Of a stretch of 64,000 nt of DNA, positions 22,577 to 34,958 are shown in pieces (the first letter of the stretch is position 1; each line of letters starts with the position of its first letter). The notes beneath the pieces are model-generated. The model did no database searches and was not told where the DNA came from. It saw only the letters and a list, made by a program, of their open reading frames with translations. Source of the DNA: Ophiosphaerella korrae (Eukaryota > Ascomycota > Dothideomycetes > Pleosporales > Phaeosphaeriaceae); contig JALNQF010000044.1 of the NCBI GenBank assembly GCA_028456385.1, forward strand, positions 124,001-188,000, in the 5' to 3' direction. The position numbers were made by a program, and so were the translations under genes.

Positions 22577-24848
22577 ATGTCAAGTGAAACGATGTCGGGA
22601 ACAAACTACGATGTTCATTTGGGGTTCTGGACAAATTGGTCAAAAGGCGCTATTAAAGGGGCGACACTAACGACATCGCGACAGTCTGGGGGTCTCCTTA
22701 TTGCATTCCTAGCAATATATGTTGGAGCAACGGGAAAAAGTTTCTGGCGCCTTGCTTGCCTAGCTCTACATCGACACTTTTCCTCCAACGACCTGCGCGA
22801 CGGGTTGCACCACCAGCGGCAGGCTATTATTCGGAATACAGAAACACCAGAAAGTGCAATATGGACCGTTTTTCTTCTAGCTAAGGCTTGGAGAAAGAGA
22901 GCCAAAAGGCCTTTTAGAAGACTGGCTTCGGTCCTTCTATTTTCTATTACTATCTCAGCTGCGTTCGCAGTAGCTGGAGTCTTCTCATCGCGCGTCACGA
23001 CGGAGACAGTGAGCGAGGTGCTTCTCACAGGAAAGAACTGCCGTAGACCAAGTTCTGGAGGGGTCTTGGATGGGAGTGAGTGGCATGCTTTATATGACCC
23101 TTGGATGAGTAAGGAACAGGCTGAGTTCCTAAGCCATGCCCGGAAATGTTATGTTGATGCTCAGAGCGACCAGGATTGTCACCGATTTACAAAACCAAGA
23201 ATACCGCTTCACGTTACGCGCAACGCCAGTTGCCCGTTTAGCCACGAACTTTGCAAAACAGGATCTATCGTCGTAGATACTGGGCTGCTGAATAGTAATA
23301 TGGATCTAGGAGTTAACTTACCGCGCAAATTTCAATTTCAAATACGGATGATTAATGAGTGTGCACCTCTTCGAACGGAGGGTTACACGTCAGTTCAAAA
23401 TCAGACATTATTTCCCGAGGTTCCATTGCTTCGTTTGCATTATGGAAATTATACCATGTCTAACGGAAACGTTACAAATTACTTATATCAAGTCCCTTTC
23501 AATCTGTCTGCACGGTCTTATGAGGGTTTTGCCTATACTCTAACAAGCAGGGCGCAGTATGATATAGGGTGAGCAAGATGATCTATTTTTATTTAGAGAC
23601 TAAGCTGACGGTCCTAGTACGACGAGTGTTCATGATGCCCCAAAGGAGCATCCGAAAACCCAGGACCCGAAGCTTATTCCCAGTTTGCAGCGTGAGGATG
23701 CAGACGTAGGATTAGTGTTTTTATCTTCTCCAGGAGTCGTATATTCACAACAAATCGACGATCCATGGTTCTCAGCGCACACAAAAGCTGGAGCTGCCAG
23801 GAACGAGGTTGGAAAGAAGGAAGTGCAACTCTGGAAACAAGATGAAACAGTTAGTGTACTTGGATGCATTCACCAATTCCAGACCTGTACCCCAAATGCG
23901 ACTGGTGGCTGGTCGTGCCAGCCGTTGCGCGGCATATTGGAGACTCTGTATCGTTTTAAAGACGGACATCCAGAGTATGATGACGATCTGATGGAATCAT
24001 CATCGTGGTTTGCAAATATGTTGCTCCAGTCGTCTTCTCCGACCACGATAGTTGGGTGGACTGGTGAATCAGCGCTTTTAGCGAAATTCAGTCAAGGTCA
24101 AGCCATTTCAGGCTCACTTCTAAATAATCAATGGGAACAGGAAGTTACTTGGTGGGCTAGTGCTCAAGCGACGAGTCTGCAAAGCCTACTCGTCGAATTT
24201 GCAAATGGGCCCCAAGGGCTCCCACTTCAAGCTTCTATTGCCCCTAAAACAAATGTAAGCAGGATGATATGTAACAGCCAGGTCAGTAATCATCCATGGC
24301 TTATTTTTTCTAGCTTTTCTCATAATAGAAATTCGTACTGACTGCATTAGCGCATGACGTCGTCACTTTACTTCTCCTTTAGCGTCTTAGGGCTCTCACT
24401 TATCCTTATTCTAGGTGGGACCATCATTCTTGTTGATCTTGGACTCGAATTTCTTCTTGAGACCTTAAAGAAGCGCAAAGAGAAGAATGACTATAAGTGG
24501 CTAGAATGGAAAAGTAATAGTGTACTACAGCTTCAACGGCTGGCGTATGAGGGCGTCGGTTCCGGGACCTGGGATAAGATCGAAGATGCAATCCCGGTTA
24601 CTTTTACGGGAGAGTGCTTGGTTCCGCTTGATGTGAGGGATAGAAAACATCCAAGACTTTTACCGGAAAAGGCGAGACTTGAACAGGAAGCTTCTTCGGC
24701 AGAACATAACAAAGAGAGTACAGATGAGTTGCAACATAACATGCAAAGGGTAAGAAGAGGGTCACAAGCGGAGTCGGCAGTGATCCAACATCAGTCTAGT
24801 ACTCTGCTGGGAGATCATAATTTAGATAGGGTGAACAGCTTAGTGTGA
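22577..24848 (+). CDS. Fungal-specific integral membrane protein with large glycosylated loop
   Basis: Exons 22577-23568, 23618-24281 and 24351-24848 join in frame to 717 residues. The introns are 49 and 69 bp with good GT/AG ends. A membrane helix lies near residues 36-55 (GGLLIAFLAIYVGATG) and a second near 113-135 (VLLFSITISAAFAVAGVF). Then comes a region of about 430 residues with many Cys and N-x-S/T sites, presumably extracytosolic, a third helix at the start of exon 3 (SFSVLGLSLILILGGTIILV), and a charged cytosolic tail. From memory, this layout belongs to a multi-copy family of uncharacterised Pezizomycotina membrane proteins of unknown function. It sits between the two R1/R2 repeat clusters. 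The alternative ATG at 22592 is close and cannot be excluded. Confidence 0.8.
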
Positions 24849-25569
24849 TAGAAGCGGATTTCAAGTCATATTTTACCGTTCTCCATATCCTTCTATCCCG
24901 AAGCAGACAGACCTGTAAGCCATAGTTAGGGCTATTCTTGAGAGACTTGTTCGCTTATTCGCACCGTTGTAATTTTACAATTGGTGGAGAAGTTGACCAA
25001 CACTCACTTATCTCAGAATGGAAGACTCTAAAGGTAAAATATTACCTACAAGACAAGTCTCATAAGTAGATTTGCAAAATATTAACCATTATTGTGCGAA
25101 TGTCTACATGCAATGGACTAAAAAAGTAACACGACAACGATCATGTAAATTTTGATACCATTCAGCACACGTCATGAGGTGCTTTTTGTAAGCACAGTTT
25201 TCGTTGACAAAATCCTTTATAATTTCTACGAATACTTTCGATTGCATTCTGAAACGCCCAAGAATGCACAGTATTCTCCTAACAGTGTACACTAGAGAGA
25301 CGTGCCTCAAAGACAGACGAGGCTACGGAACATAACACGATGCTGCCGACAAACGTCCTCCGGTGAACCTTGATTTGCAAAACAAGTCATTAAGCGAAGT
25401 TGGTATATTCAGTTGCAGCTCGCGGTGTTTAATGGCAATTATACGTCCTGTATTGGTTGCGGAAACGTTCACAAGCACATCGACTAGGAATCAAGGAGCT
25501 CGCACATCCTCCCAATTGTCCTGCGATAAAATACTCCTAGCGTAAAAATATCCCACCATGTTGGATAAT
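24849..25569. other. Intergenic, no gene recognised
   Basis: Only short frames without domains are present. Weak similarity to the stretch upstream of R2 copy A (AGGAATCAAGGAGCTCGCAC at about 25488 against AAGAATCAACGAACTCGCGC at about 21060) suggests the duplication starts before R2 as defined here. Confidence 0.4.
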
Positions 25570-25900
25570 TAACGCATTATGACGGCCTGGTTGGGGTTGC
25601 CATCGTTGTTGTCTTGTTCGGGGAGAGCTCGTGAGTGCTCATCCGCGACGCTGGAATTCTGAACGAAGAGCTGAACAAGTCGATTGACGGCTGTTCCTCT
25701 TCTTACTGCCGCTCCATCTGTGGATTCTTTGCAGAGCTTAAAAATAAAGATGTGCTATTTCGACGTAGGCATGCCTGATCCGTAGATGATGGTTTGACGG
25801 AGGTGGCGGAGGCTCTTGCCTTACGCGAATCGATTTCCTGATCCCTCAGGCACCACTGGCAGTACAACTCCCGCAACTGGCAGTGCCAGCGCAAAACTGG
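25570..25900 (+). repeat. Local repeat R2, copy B
   Basis: It is the diverged partner of 21160-21480, with small insertions (for instance extra bases at about 25770-25815). It lies before R1 copy B, the reverse of the order in the A cluster. Confidence 0.75.
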
Positions 25901-26011
25901 TGGTTGTGACCTGCAGCATGTGCGATCCTATTAGATCGAGGTTGGTATGAAATCATCTCAAGCATTCTCCAACTGAGCATATTTGAGGAATTCGAAGAAT
26001 CATTTTGGTTT

Positions 26012-26214
26012 GGGTGGTGTTGCAAAGAGGGGTAAATGGTGTAGTGGAACTTTGAAATGTGCTCTAGGCACAAATGCTCGCCAATAAACTTGGCCCCCAA
26101 GTTGTGTGCAGGAAGAAGGTCTGGGCAAAAAGCGACCCGCCAATAAGTGTGCTCCAGCTGCATGAATTTAACCAGGTTTTAGTCTTCTGCATCAACCGGT
26201 GAGGACGCCGCCTA
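26012..26214 (+). repeat. Local repeat R1, copy B
   Basis: It is the partner of 19523-19720. Similarity ends at GAGGACGCCGCCTAG, exactly where copy A passes into the COQ5-like relic. No open frame of interest is shared. Confidence 0.85.
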
Positions 26215-26464
26215 GTTGTCATCTGCCAGGTAATCTTGAATCTGAGCCAACCCCGGAGGGTGTTGAAAGGGCTTAAATTCGATCTAGCCCGCTCTTACTT
26301 CACAATTATCTTGCATCATAATCTTCTCTACTACATGGCTGACTGTTCTACTGGGCTAACAGGGCCATAATCTTAAGTCAATCAATTTACAAGGCATTGA
26401 GTCTCAACTTTTTAAATAAAGTTTATTGCACCGCACCGATTACTACATTGTCCTGTTATGTGAC

Positions 26465-28981
26465 ATGTCTACCAACCAAGCATCAAGTATCCTGGAGAAG
26501 ACTAAGCAACCCATAGCCGACGCAGGAGATGGGCAGGAAATCGACTCCTCGCCCCCGATAAACACAGCCACGACTGAAACAATACCGAAGGCACTAACTG
26601 TGCAAGATCAGGAAGAGCCCAATGTGGCTGCGTTGGAAATAGATTCAATTGTCGAAGACGATTGTGTTTTTGTTCCTTCACATACAGAGCCGTATTTCGA
26701 CCACCGCCACTCAGGTTTGCCTCATGGGCATATGAGAGGTCAACGTCATGGGCCCCAAAATGGAAAAGAAGGAAAAGAAGTCGAAAGGGGGAGTGTGCCA
26801 GAAGCTAAGCACCTTTACAGAGGGCCAAATAAGTGCTCATGCTGTACCAACTGGGTCGAAATTCCAACAACAAGCGCCATTCATAGCGAAAAGACCAAGG
26901 CAGAATGGGGACAATATGCAGTGATTGTTCGCAAGAGCCCCCACGGTGGTGATAAAACGTGGTCAATTGAAAGCATCACTATCAACAGCTCGCCAATATT
27001 GAAAATTCTACGAAAGCATTTATCAGATTATCCTGGCCTTCTCATGGCCGCAAGAGAAATCACATTCGTAGCTCCGTTCGAGCCAATTTTTCACTTCTGG
27101 AGTGAGATCCTCCAGGATTTCGAGGATGAGAACGATGTTACAGCGAAAGAACATTTCGCTACCTTCCGAGAGGTTATGGAACAAGAGCTCGAGGAAGCCT
27201 TTCAGAAGAGACAAGAATGTATTGAACATGGCAAAATTGAGTTCAGCTTCCTTTGGACATTATTCAAGCCAGGCTCCCTAATACATTGGGTGGATGATGA
27301 TCAATCTAATGTCGGCCGTTTACGCACCATATCATCTTATGGAAATATGCTATCGGTCCATCTAGCCCAGGTAGACTTCGATGGCGCGCTTTTTGGGTAT
27401 AGTATGGTGACTCGAACAATCCGTCATTTTCGCGGACACCAATCTATAGTCGGGTTGCCTGCACCACTCGAAATGAGATCGGATTGCGATATCATAAGGA
27501 AGGCTGTAACAGAGAGAGGCAAGAAGTTTGAACGGTTGAAAGGGTATCACTTCAAAGCGTACAAAGGAAGTGTACGCATTACCAGCAACAACCGTGTCTG
27601 GGCACTCAGATCGCGAAAACAGGTACGTAGGATATCTGAGCATATGAATTATAGCTAAAAGCGAGAAATAGGAAGTCATAGGTAGAATTATTATCGATGC
27701 TTCAACATATTATACGCGGGCTATGAATAGTCGACCTCCACTCGAGCCACTTCATCCCCCCTATGAAGATGAAATGCCAGTTGGGATAGAACTGCCATAC
27801 TCGCATCCAAACCATGCATACATGGCTCCTCCCCCCCCACTACCACCGCCTCCTGAGGACTACCCTCCGCCGCCCGGCGCACCTCCGCCCAAGATCGAAA
27901 AACTTTTGCCAGTGGTCGACCTCACCGATTTGCCACCGCTCACTGAAGATGAGCAGCTGCTATGTGTGCGTTCAGTGCGAGGATTTGCGCTCGCGATCAA
28001 GGCGTGGTGTAAGTTAGAGATATCTCAATCATCCATGCTGAGAATTGGTCACGACTGGCTATGAATATAATTTCAGGCTGATATAAATTAGGTGACCTCG
28101 ATGTCGACAAGGTTGAAGATATCCACTGGGGTACTCCTTTCGATAACCTTGTATTATCACCCACGGTGAAAGGTCTCCTTCTTGCCTTTGCGCAGACTAA
28201 AACGCACGGGGATGTGGTTTTTGACGATTTCATTGGCGGTAAAGGCAAAGGCATGATCATGTTACTCAGTGGGTCTCCAGGAGTAGGCAAGACCCTCACA
28301 GCCGAAGCTCGTAAGTATAAAACCAATATATCTTGCGTCCTTCGTTGCGACTATACTAAATGCTGTACTAGTCGCGGATAAGCTCATGGTTCCTCTATAC
28401 AGTCTCAGCGCTGGCGAGCTTGGAACCGTCCCTTCAACTATGGAGGATGAGCTTCTGAATGCTATGCAAGTTTGCTGCAGATGGAATGCTGTTTTGCTTC
28501 TCGATGAATGCGATGTATTTTTGGAGAAAAGAGAGCTCAACAGTCTGAAGAGAAACGAACTCGTCTCAAGTAAGTACTCATGTAGCCCTCGATTTTAACC
28601 CGGCTTAATGAAACCATCACAGTTTTTCTTCGACTGGTTGAATACTATGAAGGAATCATGATCTTAACCACCAACCGTATCGCGACCATCGACCCGGCTT
28701 TTAATTCACGCATAGACGTTGCGATCAAGTACGACGATCTTACTCCACAATCTCGCAAACAGATCTGGAAAAACTTCATAGCAAAGCTTCGAGGTGACGG
28801 TGCCAAGATTGATGATGCGACCATCACGGAAGAGACCTTGAGCGCGCTTGCTGCTAATCAGTTAAACGGCAGGCAGATCAAGAGTGTCATCAAGACCGCG
28901 CAGCTGCTTGCTATCAGCCAGGACCAAGCACTAGGGATGACACAATTTGAGGCAGTGCTGGCTCTAACTAAAGGACACTGA
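26465..28981 (+). CDS. AAA+ ATPase of the fungal DUF7025/AAA type
   Basis: Exons 26465-27626, 27682-28008, 28092-28310, 28372-28569 and 28623-28981 give 754 residues. The N-terminal 380 residues hold the DUF7025-like region common in fungal AAA proteins (family name from memory). A proline-rich segment follows (PPPPLPPPPEDYPPPP, about residues 435-460). The AAA module shows Walker A GSPGVGKT, Walker B VLLLDECDVF, sensor TTNR and an arginine-finger region DPAFNSR. Substrates of this family are unknown, and it may remodel proteins. The first join uses the weaker GTAGGA donor at 27627, because the nearby GTACGT at 27623 breaks the frame; this is the least certain junction. The ATG at 26465 follows an in-frame TTG at 26426 and is the first sensible start. 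Confidence 0.88.
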
Positions 28982-29888
28982 TGAGACTGGCATTGAAAAC
29001 GAGCTCGGGAGTTGTCTTTCACTGAAACATTTGAAGAAACTTTATACCTGCCAAACAGTTTTCGCTCTTTTGATAATATTGAGGGCGTTTCGTATACTCG
29101 TAATCTAAATTGGCCATAGTATAGCTGTACCTGTCACTATCCTTTAAGTTATGCTGCATCTCAGTTATGGGCTCGTAGGATATGATAATAAATTGACGAA
29201 CAATGACACATTGCGATACATGCATAATTTTTCAAAGGCCAGCACTACTTTTTGAACTTTTTCACGTGTAAGCATGAGACAAAGTAGATACCAGCTTCCT
29301 TTCCACTTCATTGAAGGAACGATCGGATGGTACTTGGACGAATGAGACAAGAATAGAGACCTCCGGATCGAGGTTTCAGGTATCGATACGCACCGTACTT
29401 ACAGATTGGCACTAGTGCCATAGAATGAAGCACGAGGCCTAGACGAAGGTTATCTAAGCTGAGATAGAAGCCCTATAGCATGATGAGATGTTAGTCAGTG
29501 GCTCTAGGAACCCGGAAAACCCACAGCGGATAAACTTCAGGTACGACCAATCGGAAAACCAGATGCAACCGACATCTAGACTTCAGCCCTCTTCTAGCAC
29601 CTGCAGCTACCGCAACCACCATGGTATCGTACCGTAAATCTAATGTATTCGCGTTCCTCGCATTCCTATGTATCGACCCCTCTTTATCTGGACGCCGCAC
29701 GCTTACGCCAACGCCGAAATGGCTTACCAATGGCTTTTCCGCTCAGGTATACAAGAGCTCCTGGAGTATAAAGCCAACGTCGATGTGTTCTTAAACAGAA
29801 TAAATTTAAAGCACATTTGCCTCTTTTCAAACCCTCGTAGATTCCCGAGCCGAACGAAACCTTTTGCAAACTTAACCACCCACCAGCC
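28982..29888. other. Intergenic, no gene recognised
   Basis: Short overlapping frames occur on both strands without domains or splice partners. The right part serves as the promoter of the dehydrogenase at 29889. Confidence 0.4.
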
Positions 29889-31106
29889 ATGAAGGCCGTT
29901 ACCATTTCCCAACCTGGCGCAGCGCCTCAAATCAGTTCTGATATCGATGTGCCGGAACCGAGAGACGGCCAGATACTTGTAAAAGTACACTACACAGCTA
30001 TAAATCCTGTGTAAGTAAATATGTACTCGCACCTCTTACTCCTTCAAATCAGCCCTTCTCATCTTACCGCGCTAACACCCTTGCGCCAGTGATACAATCA
30101 TGGCTTCTTCTGGCGCCATGGTTCAGTCCTGGCCCTTTACCCCAGGCTGCGATGCCGCAGGTACTATCGTAAAAACCGGTCCCCACGCGGTCTCAGCACT
30201 AGGCACAACCTGGACTTTAGGAGACCAGGTATTTGGATGCACGCGACTTGGAACGAAGGGCTTTGCGGCCTGGGCCGAATACTTTCTCTTCGACGCAGAT
30301 TTGTGCATTCCCGTGCCACCGAATCTCACTCTTGCAGAGGCAGCGGGGACAGGTGTGGGGTTGCTTACTGCTGCGCTGGGAGTTTTCGCACGCCTGAAGG
30401 TTGCTTTGCCGGATCCTGCTAACCCTATTGATCCACATGATAAATGGGCGTTGGTATTTGGCGGAGCAGGGTCTGTCGGGCAATTCGCTGTCCAGCTGTT
30501 TAAGACTGCTGGGTTCAAGGTTGTGGCTACGAGTTCTGCCAAGTCATTTGACGTACGTACTTGTTTCTATGACAGTTTGTAGGAAGACAGTGTGCAATTC
30601 CGGTACGTGCTAACCGATCAATATTATAGCTCTTGCATTCCATCGGCGCCACCGCAACAATCGACTACAACAGGTCGAATGACGAGATCACCGAAGACGT
30701 CAAATCAATCACCAACGGCTCTCTTAATTTTGCATTTGATGCTGTATCCGTGAATAACGCTCTCCTATCTTCAATCTATGAGGCTCTTGCTTCTACTACT
30801 TCAGGCTCGCGTCGATATACTACGACTAATACTTGGGATTCGCTACCGTCGACGTCTGAGTCGTCGACCTTCACGGTTGATCCCGTTCAACTGGGTCCTA
30901 TTGGGCAACCGGATGCTGTGGAGATAAACAATAACCTCAAGAGTATCATACCAGTTGTATATAAGCTCTTGGAAGCTGGCATGATCAAGCCAAGTTCGTA
31001 CTCTGTTGAAGGCAAGGGAGTTGAAGGAATTTTGAAGGCTTGGGAAGTGCAAAAGAGTGGGGTGAAAGGAGGTACAAAGGTTGTCGTTCATGTTGATGGT
31101 GAGTAA
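29889..31106 (+). CDS. Zinc-type (MDR) alcohol dehydrogenase / enoyl reductase
   Basis: Exons 29889-30010, 30090-30552 and 30630-31106 make 353 residues. The protein starts MKAVTISQPG and has the GroES-like fold (VHYTAINPVD, then PGCDAAGTIVKTG). Next comes a Rossmann NAD(P) site GGAGSVGQFAVQL near residues 176-188 and the downstream SIGATATIDY strand. It lacks the cysteine cluster of a structural zinc, so it belongs to the zinc-independent quinone-oxidoreductase/enoyl-reductase branch. Such enzymes often act alone in detoxification or as trans-acting enoyl reductases of polyketide clusters. No polyketide synthase is present here, so a stand-alone role is more likely (inference). Both splice junctions restore conserved sequence (NPVDTI, KSFDLLHSIGA). 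Confidence 0.92.
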
Positions 31107-31456
31107 TGCGGCACGGCGTGCTGAATTTGTTTCGAGTGTAGCAAGCGTGCAAGGAGCATATTATTGTAATATCGTGAGACAGACTCAGGCTGTGGACACA
31201 CTACTGTTGCAATATTACAAGCTTACTCCTAGAACGAACCAGTCTTACTTCAATTTCAATGCACGTGATCGAGTTTAAAGGCTCTTGGTATATCGGTAAA
31301 GACAGTCAATTTATTTGATAACTAGATAGGTCACCTCCACAAATTTATCGTGGAAAAGGGATCACTGTACGACCAGGACCGAAACTTGAGCATTCTCGGT
31401 CAATGCTCAGCACTGATAGTAGGTTATGTATGGTACGACTTGGCAAATGTCTTACT
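31107..31456. other. Intergenic between convergent genes
   Basis: This 350-bp spacer lies between the 3' ends of the dehydrogenase (plus) and the exchanger (minus). I saw no gene, and no terminator-like structure was confirmed. Confidence 0.5.
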
Positions 31457-33804
31457 TTACATCCCAACCAGCCTCTTTACCACTGGGACTACGCTATGAG
31501 CAACCGTATTCGTCCCGCAGATTCTACCTCCAATTGCACTGGCATCGCAGCCATCTGGATAGTAATAACTGACCACCGCGATGATCATATAGGCCGCGAC
31601 GAGTAAACTACCTTCGAGATAATTGCTTCTTCCGTCTAGGACCAGAAAGTTGACAACCAGAACTGTTACAAACAGTGCGACAGTTTCGAAAATGTTGAAG
31701 TACAGCGTCATTTGCTTGTTCATCATCCATCCAAGGAGCACGATGAGGGGTGTGATAAAAAGGGCAATTTGAATAGACGAGCCGACAGCAATACCGATAG
31801 CAAGATCCATTTTGTTCTTTGTAGCAACTACGACAGCAGTGACATGCTCTGCAGCGTTACCGACAATAGGAATGATGATGAGGCCAATAAATGCCTGGCT
31901 GACACCCGATGTCTCAACCATAGGTTCAATTGCCTCGCTCATGAAGTCGGCGCAAACTGCAACAAGACCTGTGCTGATAAGGAGCATGAAGATGGCGGCT
32001 TTGATAGACATCTCAGGAGCATTATCGTCCTGATCGTCCTCAGTGAGGGCCATCGCTACCTGAGGTGATACCGCCGGCTGATTATTCACATTTGACTGAG
32101 ATTGTTCACGGTTCATACGCTCTGGGAGGGACTTGGCACGACGTAAAGGTGTACGAGCGGCGATGCGGATATTGGGGGCAGGACCAAAAGGAGCAGTATT
32201 CTGTGGGTTGGAGAAGACGTTGTTGGAGAGCAAAGAAGGTAGGCCAGGTCGGTACGGTCGACGGGAGATAGTCGGAGTAACGTCATTCAGCTCAGCCTGC
32301 TCAGCAAACGCAATTTTTGGTTTTGGCTCGGGTTTTGGCTCAGGGGTAGCCACCTGTTCTTTGTTGCGGTCTCGCTTGTCACGCTTGCTATGTTTCTTGC
32401 TCTCATGCTTATGCTTGCACTTTTCACGCTTGGTATGAGGAACTGAATTGAACGAAGCGACTTCGAAATCGCGAGATTTAGGAGCATACTGGTCATCATC
32501 ATCTGCCTCATCGCCGCTCATGATATTTTGATGGATGGAGTGCTGGCGAGATGCTGATAGTGTTTCGTGAGGGACGTTTGCACTGCCGCTTGGATCACTT
32601 CCAAAAGGATTGCTATTTGACTCAGCAGGACCCAGGTCAGGGCGTGCCTGGCTGTCCTTGGAAACAGAGCTGGATTTGCGACGAAGCCTCTTAACCATAC
32701 GTCTTGCTTTCTTCTTCATGGTGCCGCTTGAAGAGTGAGAGTTATCGCTATCACTGCTGCTGGAGCTGGATGAAGAACTGGAGCTAGACGAATCGAAAAC
32801 ATCGGCAAGAACTCCAGGATGAGACTCCTCATCAATGATATGCTGTGGGGTGCTGGCATATAAATATCTGTGGCTTTTGAGTTGGAAAAGTAGGTACAAG
32901 CCATATACAAGAAGCAAGATGATGCTAGTGATGCGACTGACGATGAGCGTTTCGTGGTCAGCAATGGCATTATCATTGAAGGCCGAGTGAAATGCCGTAG
33001 GTAGCAGGAGACTCATGACTGCTAGGGCAAGCATGACACCGCTCATTTGCGTAGCAGTGCTGTTATAGACCTACATGAGATTAGTGTCAGGTATCATAAA
33101 GCAGTTTGATTAAGCCTTACTTGTTCTTGGTACTTCAGGCCGCCAAGAAGAAATGCCATGCCTAGAATAAGTAAGAGGTTGGCGAGGATAGAGCCAAGCA
33201 AAGAAGCTTGCACAACCTCAATCTGGCCAGATGCGAGCAAGATGATGAAAAGAATCAGCTCGACTGCATTTCCGAAGGATACATTGAGCAATGCACCGAG
33301 AGCATCTCCGACACGTGCAGCAACAACTTCGGTTGCATGCGCTAACAGACCAGCAAGTGGAATGATGGCAATGGCGTTCATAGAGAAAGCAATCTCGGGT
33401 CTAAGGTGGGCCAATTTGGCAGCGATACCGATGGGCACGAACACCAACAATAAGTTGATGTAGCTATGCGTCAAGGCATTCTTGGTATGTTTGAGAAATC
33501 GAAGGCATCCGTCATTCATGCGCGTGGCTGACCACAACGGACGCTTCTCCTCGGATCCTATGGCGGAAGACGTCTCTCCATTGGACGTGGTATTGACTGG
33601 GGGTGCGACAACAGAGGGTGTGCTGACGGGGCCATGGTTGTTGGAGAGATTGCTACGACTATTGTGCTTCTCGTCGGTATTGGTGCTGGAATTTGCGTTG
33701 GTAAGGAGCACTGGGTTGGTATCGACGTGCTTTCTGGGTCCTAAGCCAAGCCAAGTTGTCTTTGACTTGACAGTACGTATAGAGGGTTCGTCGGCGTCTC
33801 CCAT
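31457..33804 (-). CDS. VCX1: Vacuolar-type Ca2+/H+ exchanger (CAX family) with long cytosolic insert
   Basis: Minus-strand exons 33804-33121 and 33070-31457 (intron of 50 bp) give 765 residues. Two cation/Ca2+ exchanger repeats are seen. The first carries GNAVEL and the second GNAAEH, the paired ion-binding motifs of CAX exchangers that move Ca2+ into the vacuole against protons. Between the halves lies a hydrophilic insert of about 280 residues with a run of 13 serines, acidic and basic patches and a lysine/histidine-rich stretch. Yeast VCX1 is about 411 residues, so this copy is much longer through its N-terminal tail and this loop. The loop likely holds phosphorylation or localisation signals (inference). 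It shares a 1.15-kb divergent promoter region with the LysM gene. Confidence 0.93.
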
Positions 33805-34958
33805 CGATTGTGGTGTGGTGTTTGATGCAGCGACAAAAAGTACCTACAGGAAGTACTTGTGTTGAGGCAAACAAAGTGAGGCGGCGCGCTCGCCTTATTT
33901 ATGACAGGGGGGTTGGCACACGAGCTTGAACCGCCTTGGAAAGCGTGGCGCCGGAAGGTGACGTAGCGTAACCGGGTTACGGAACGAGTGCTGCGCCATA
34001 ACATTCGCCACAACACGCTTGCATGCATTAGACGGATCTGGGTCTAACTAATAATGATGACGAGGGAGCAAACTGACAGAGGAAGAGAGAGTGCAGCAAA
34101 GGGTGTGGCTTGGCGAGGTTGCTTTGTTCTTGAATGTTATCACTGCTATAAGGCACCAAGAACGGAAATCACGATAAGCCTCTTACCTCTCGGCTTGATG
34201 ATTGTTCAACTACTTTGGATATTGGTAGTAGGCTACTGCTCAGATCCAGGCACCAAGGCGGCTCTCTCAAAACACACCTATTTTCTCAACATTCTCCATA
34301 GCTAATGGCCTCAAATTTAAAAGCGAGATGCTTTAGTATTATACCTGTCCCTAATTTCACGCAGGCGTGCTGGGGGTAGAAGTCTATCATCCAATTTATC
34401 TCCTCAACTCCTAGTTACTCATCTAACACCAGCTCCGGCGGCGGCGTTGTGAGCCGAATCGCAGGTTTAGGCATAATTCAAACTAGCGTGTATTGGCGAG
34501 AAGGACGAAGAGCATCAAAAACGAGTATTTACTATACGATTTTACAGTGTTAGCGTGCATAGAGTTCAATCTGTTGATAGAGTGCGACGCGCGGAAGCGC
34601 CACTATTTCGGTTAACCGAGAGGGCGGATGTAAGGACGACATGGGCTGAGGAGAATGGACATCCAATCACAGCCCGCAACGACAACTTCAGCACGCGCGT
34701 CATACCAGACCCAACTTGATACCTCAGGCTACAACACCACTGGTCCTCTTAGAAGTTGAGGCATCCCTGTGACCAGTCACGAGCGTTTTCAGCTACGGAA
34801 ACCGAACAAAATCAGGCAGCTCCTTCGTGTTTCGTGTCGCAAGACCTCCCCTCTTAAACCCACCATCCCCCACAGCCTTGACCCGACCCAATACCATTGT
34901 TCTCGAACATTTTACCCTCAGATCTGGCCCTTTGCACTTAAATGCTTCGCAGCACATC
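33805..34958. promoter_or_regulatory. Divergent intergenic region between exchanger and LysM genes
   Basis: It holds the 5' flanks of two divergent genes. Small frames at 34054-34305 and 34769-35119 have no supporting features and overlap the leader of the LysM gene. No defined operator was recognised. Confidence 0.4.

Noticed and set aside
27623..27681. Use of the stronger GTACGT donor at 27623 in the AAA gene
   Set aside because: It breaks the reading frame of the next exon. The GTAGGA donor at 27627 keeps RRIIIDASTYY in frame.
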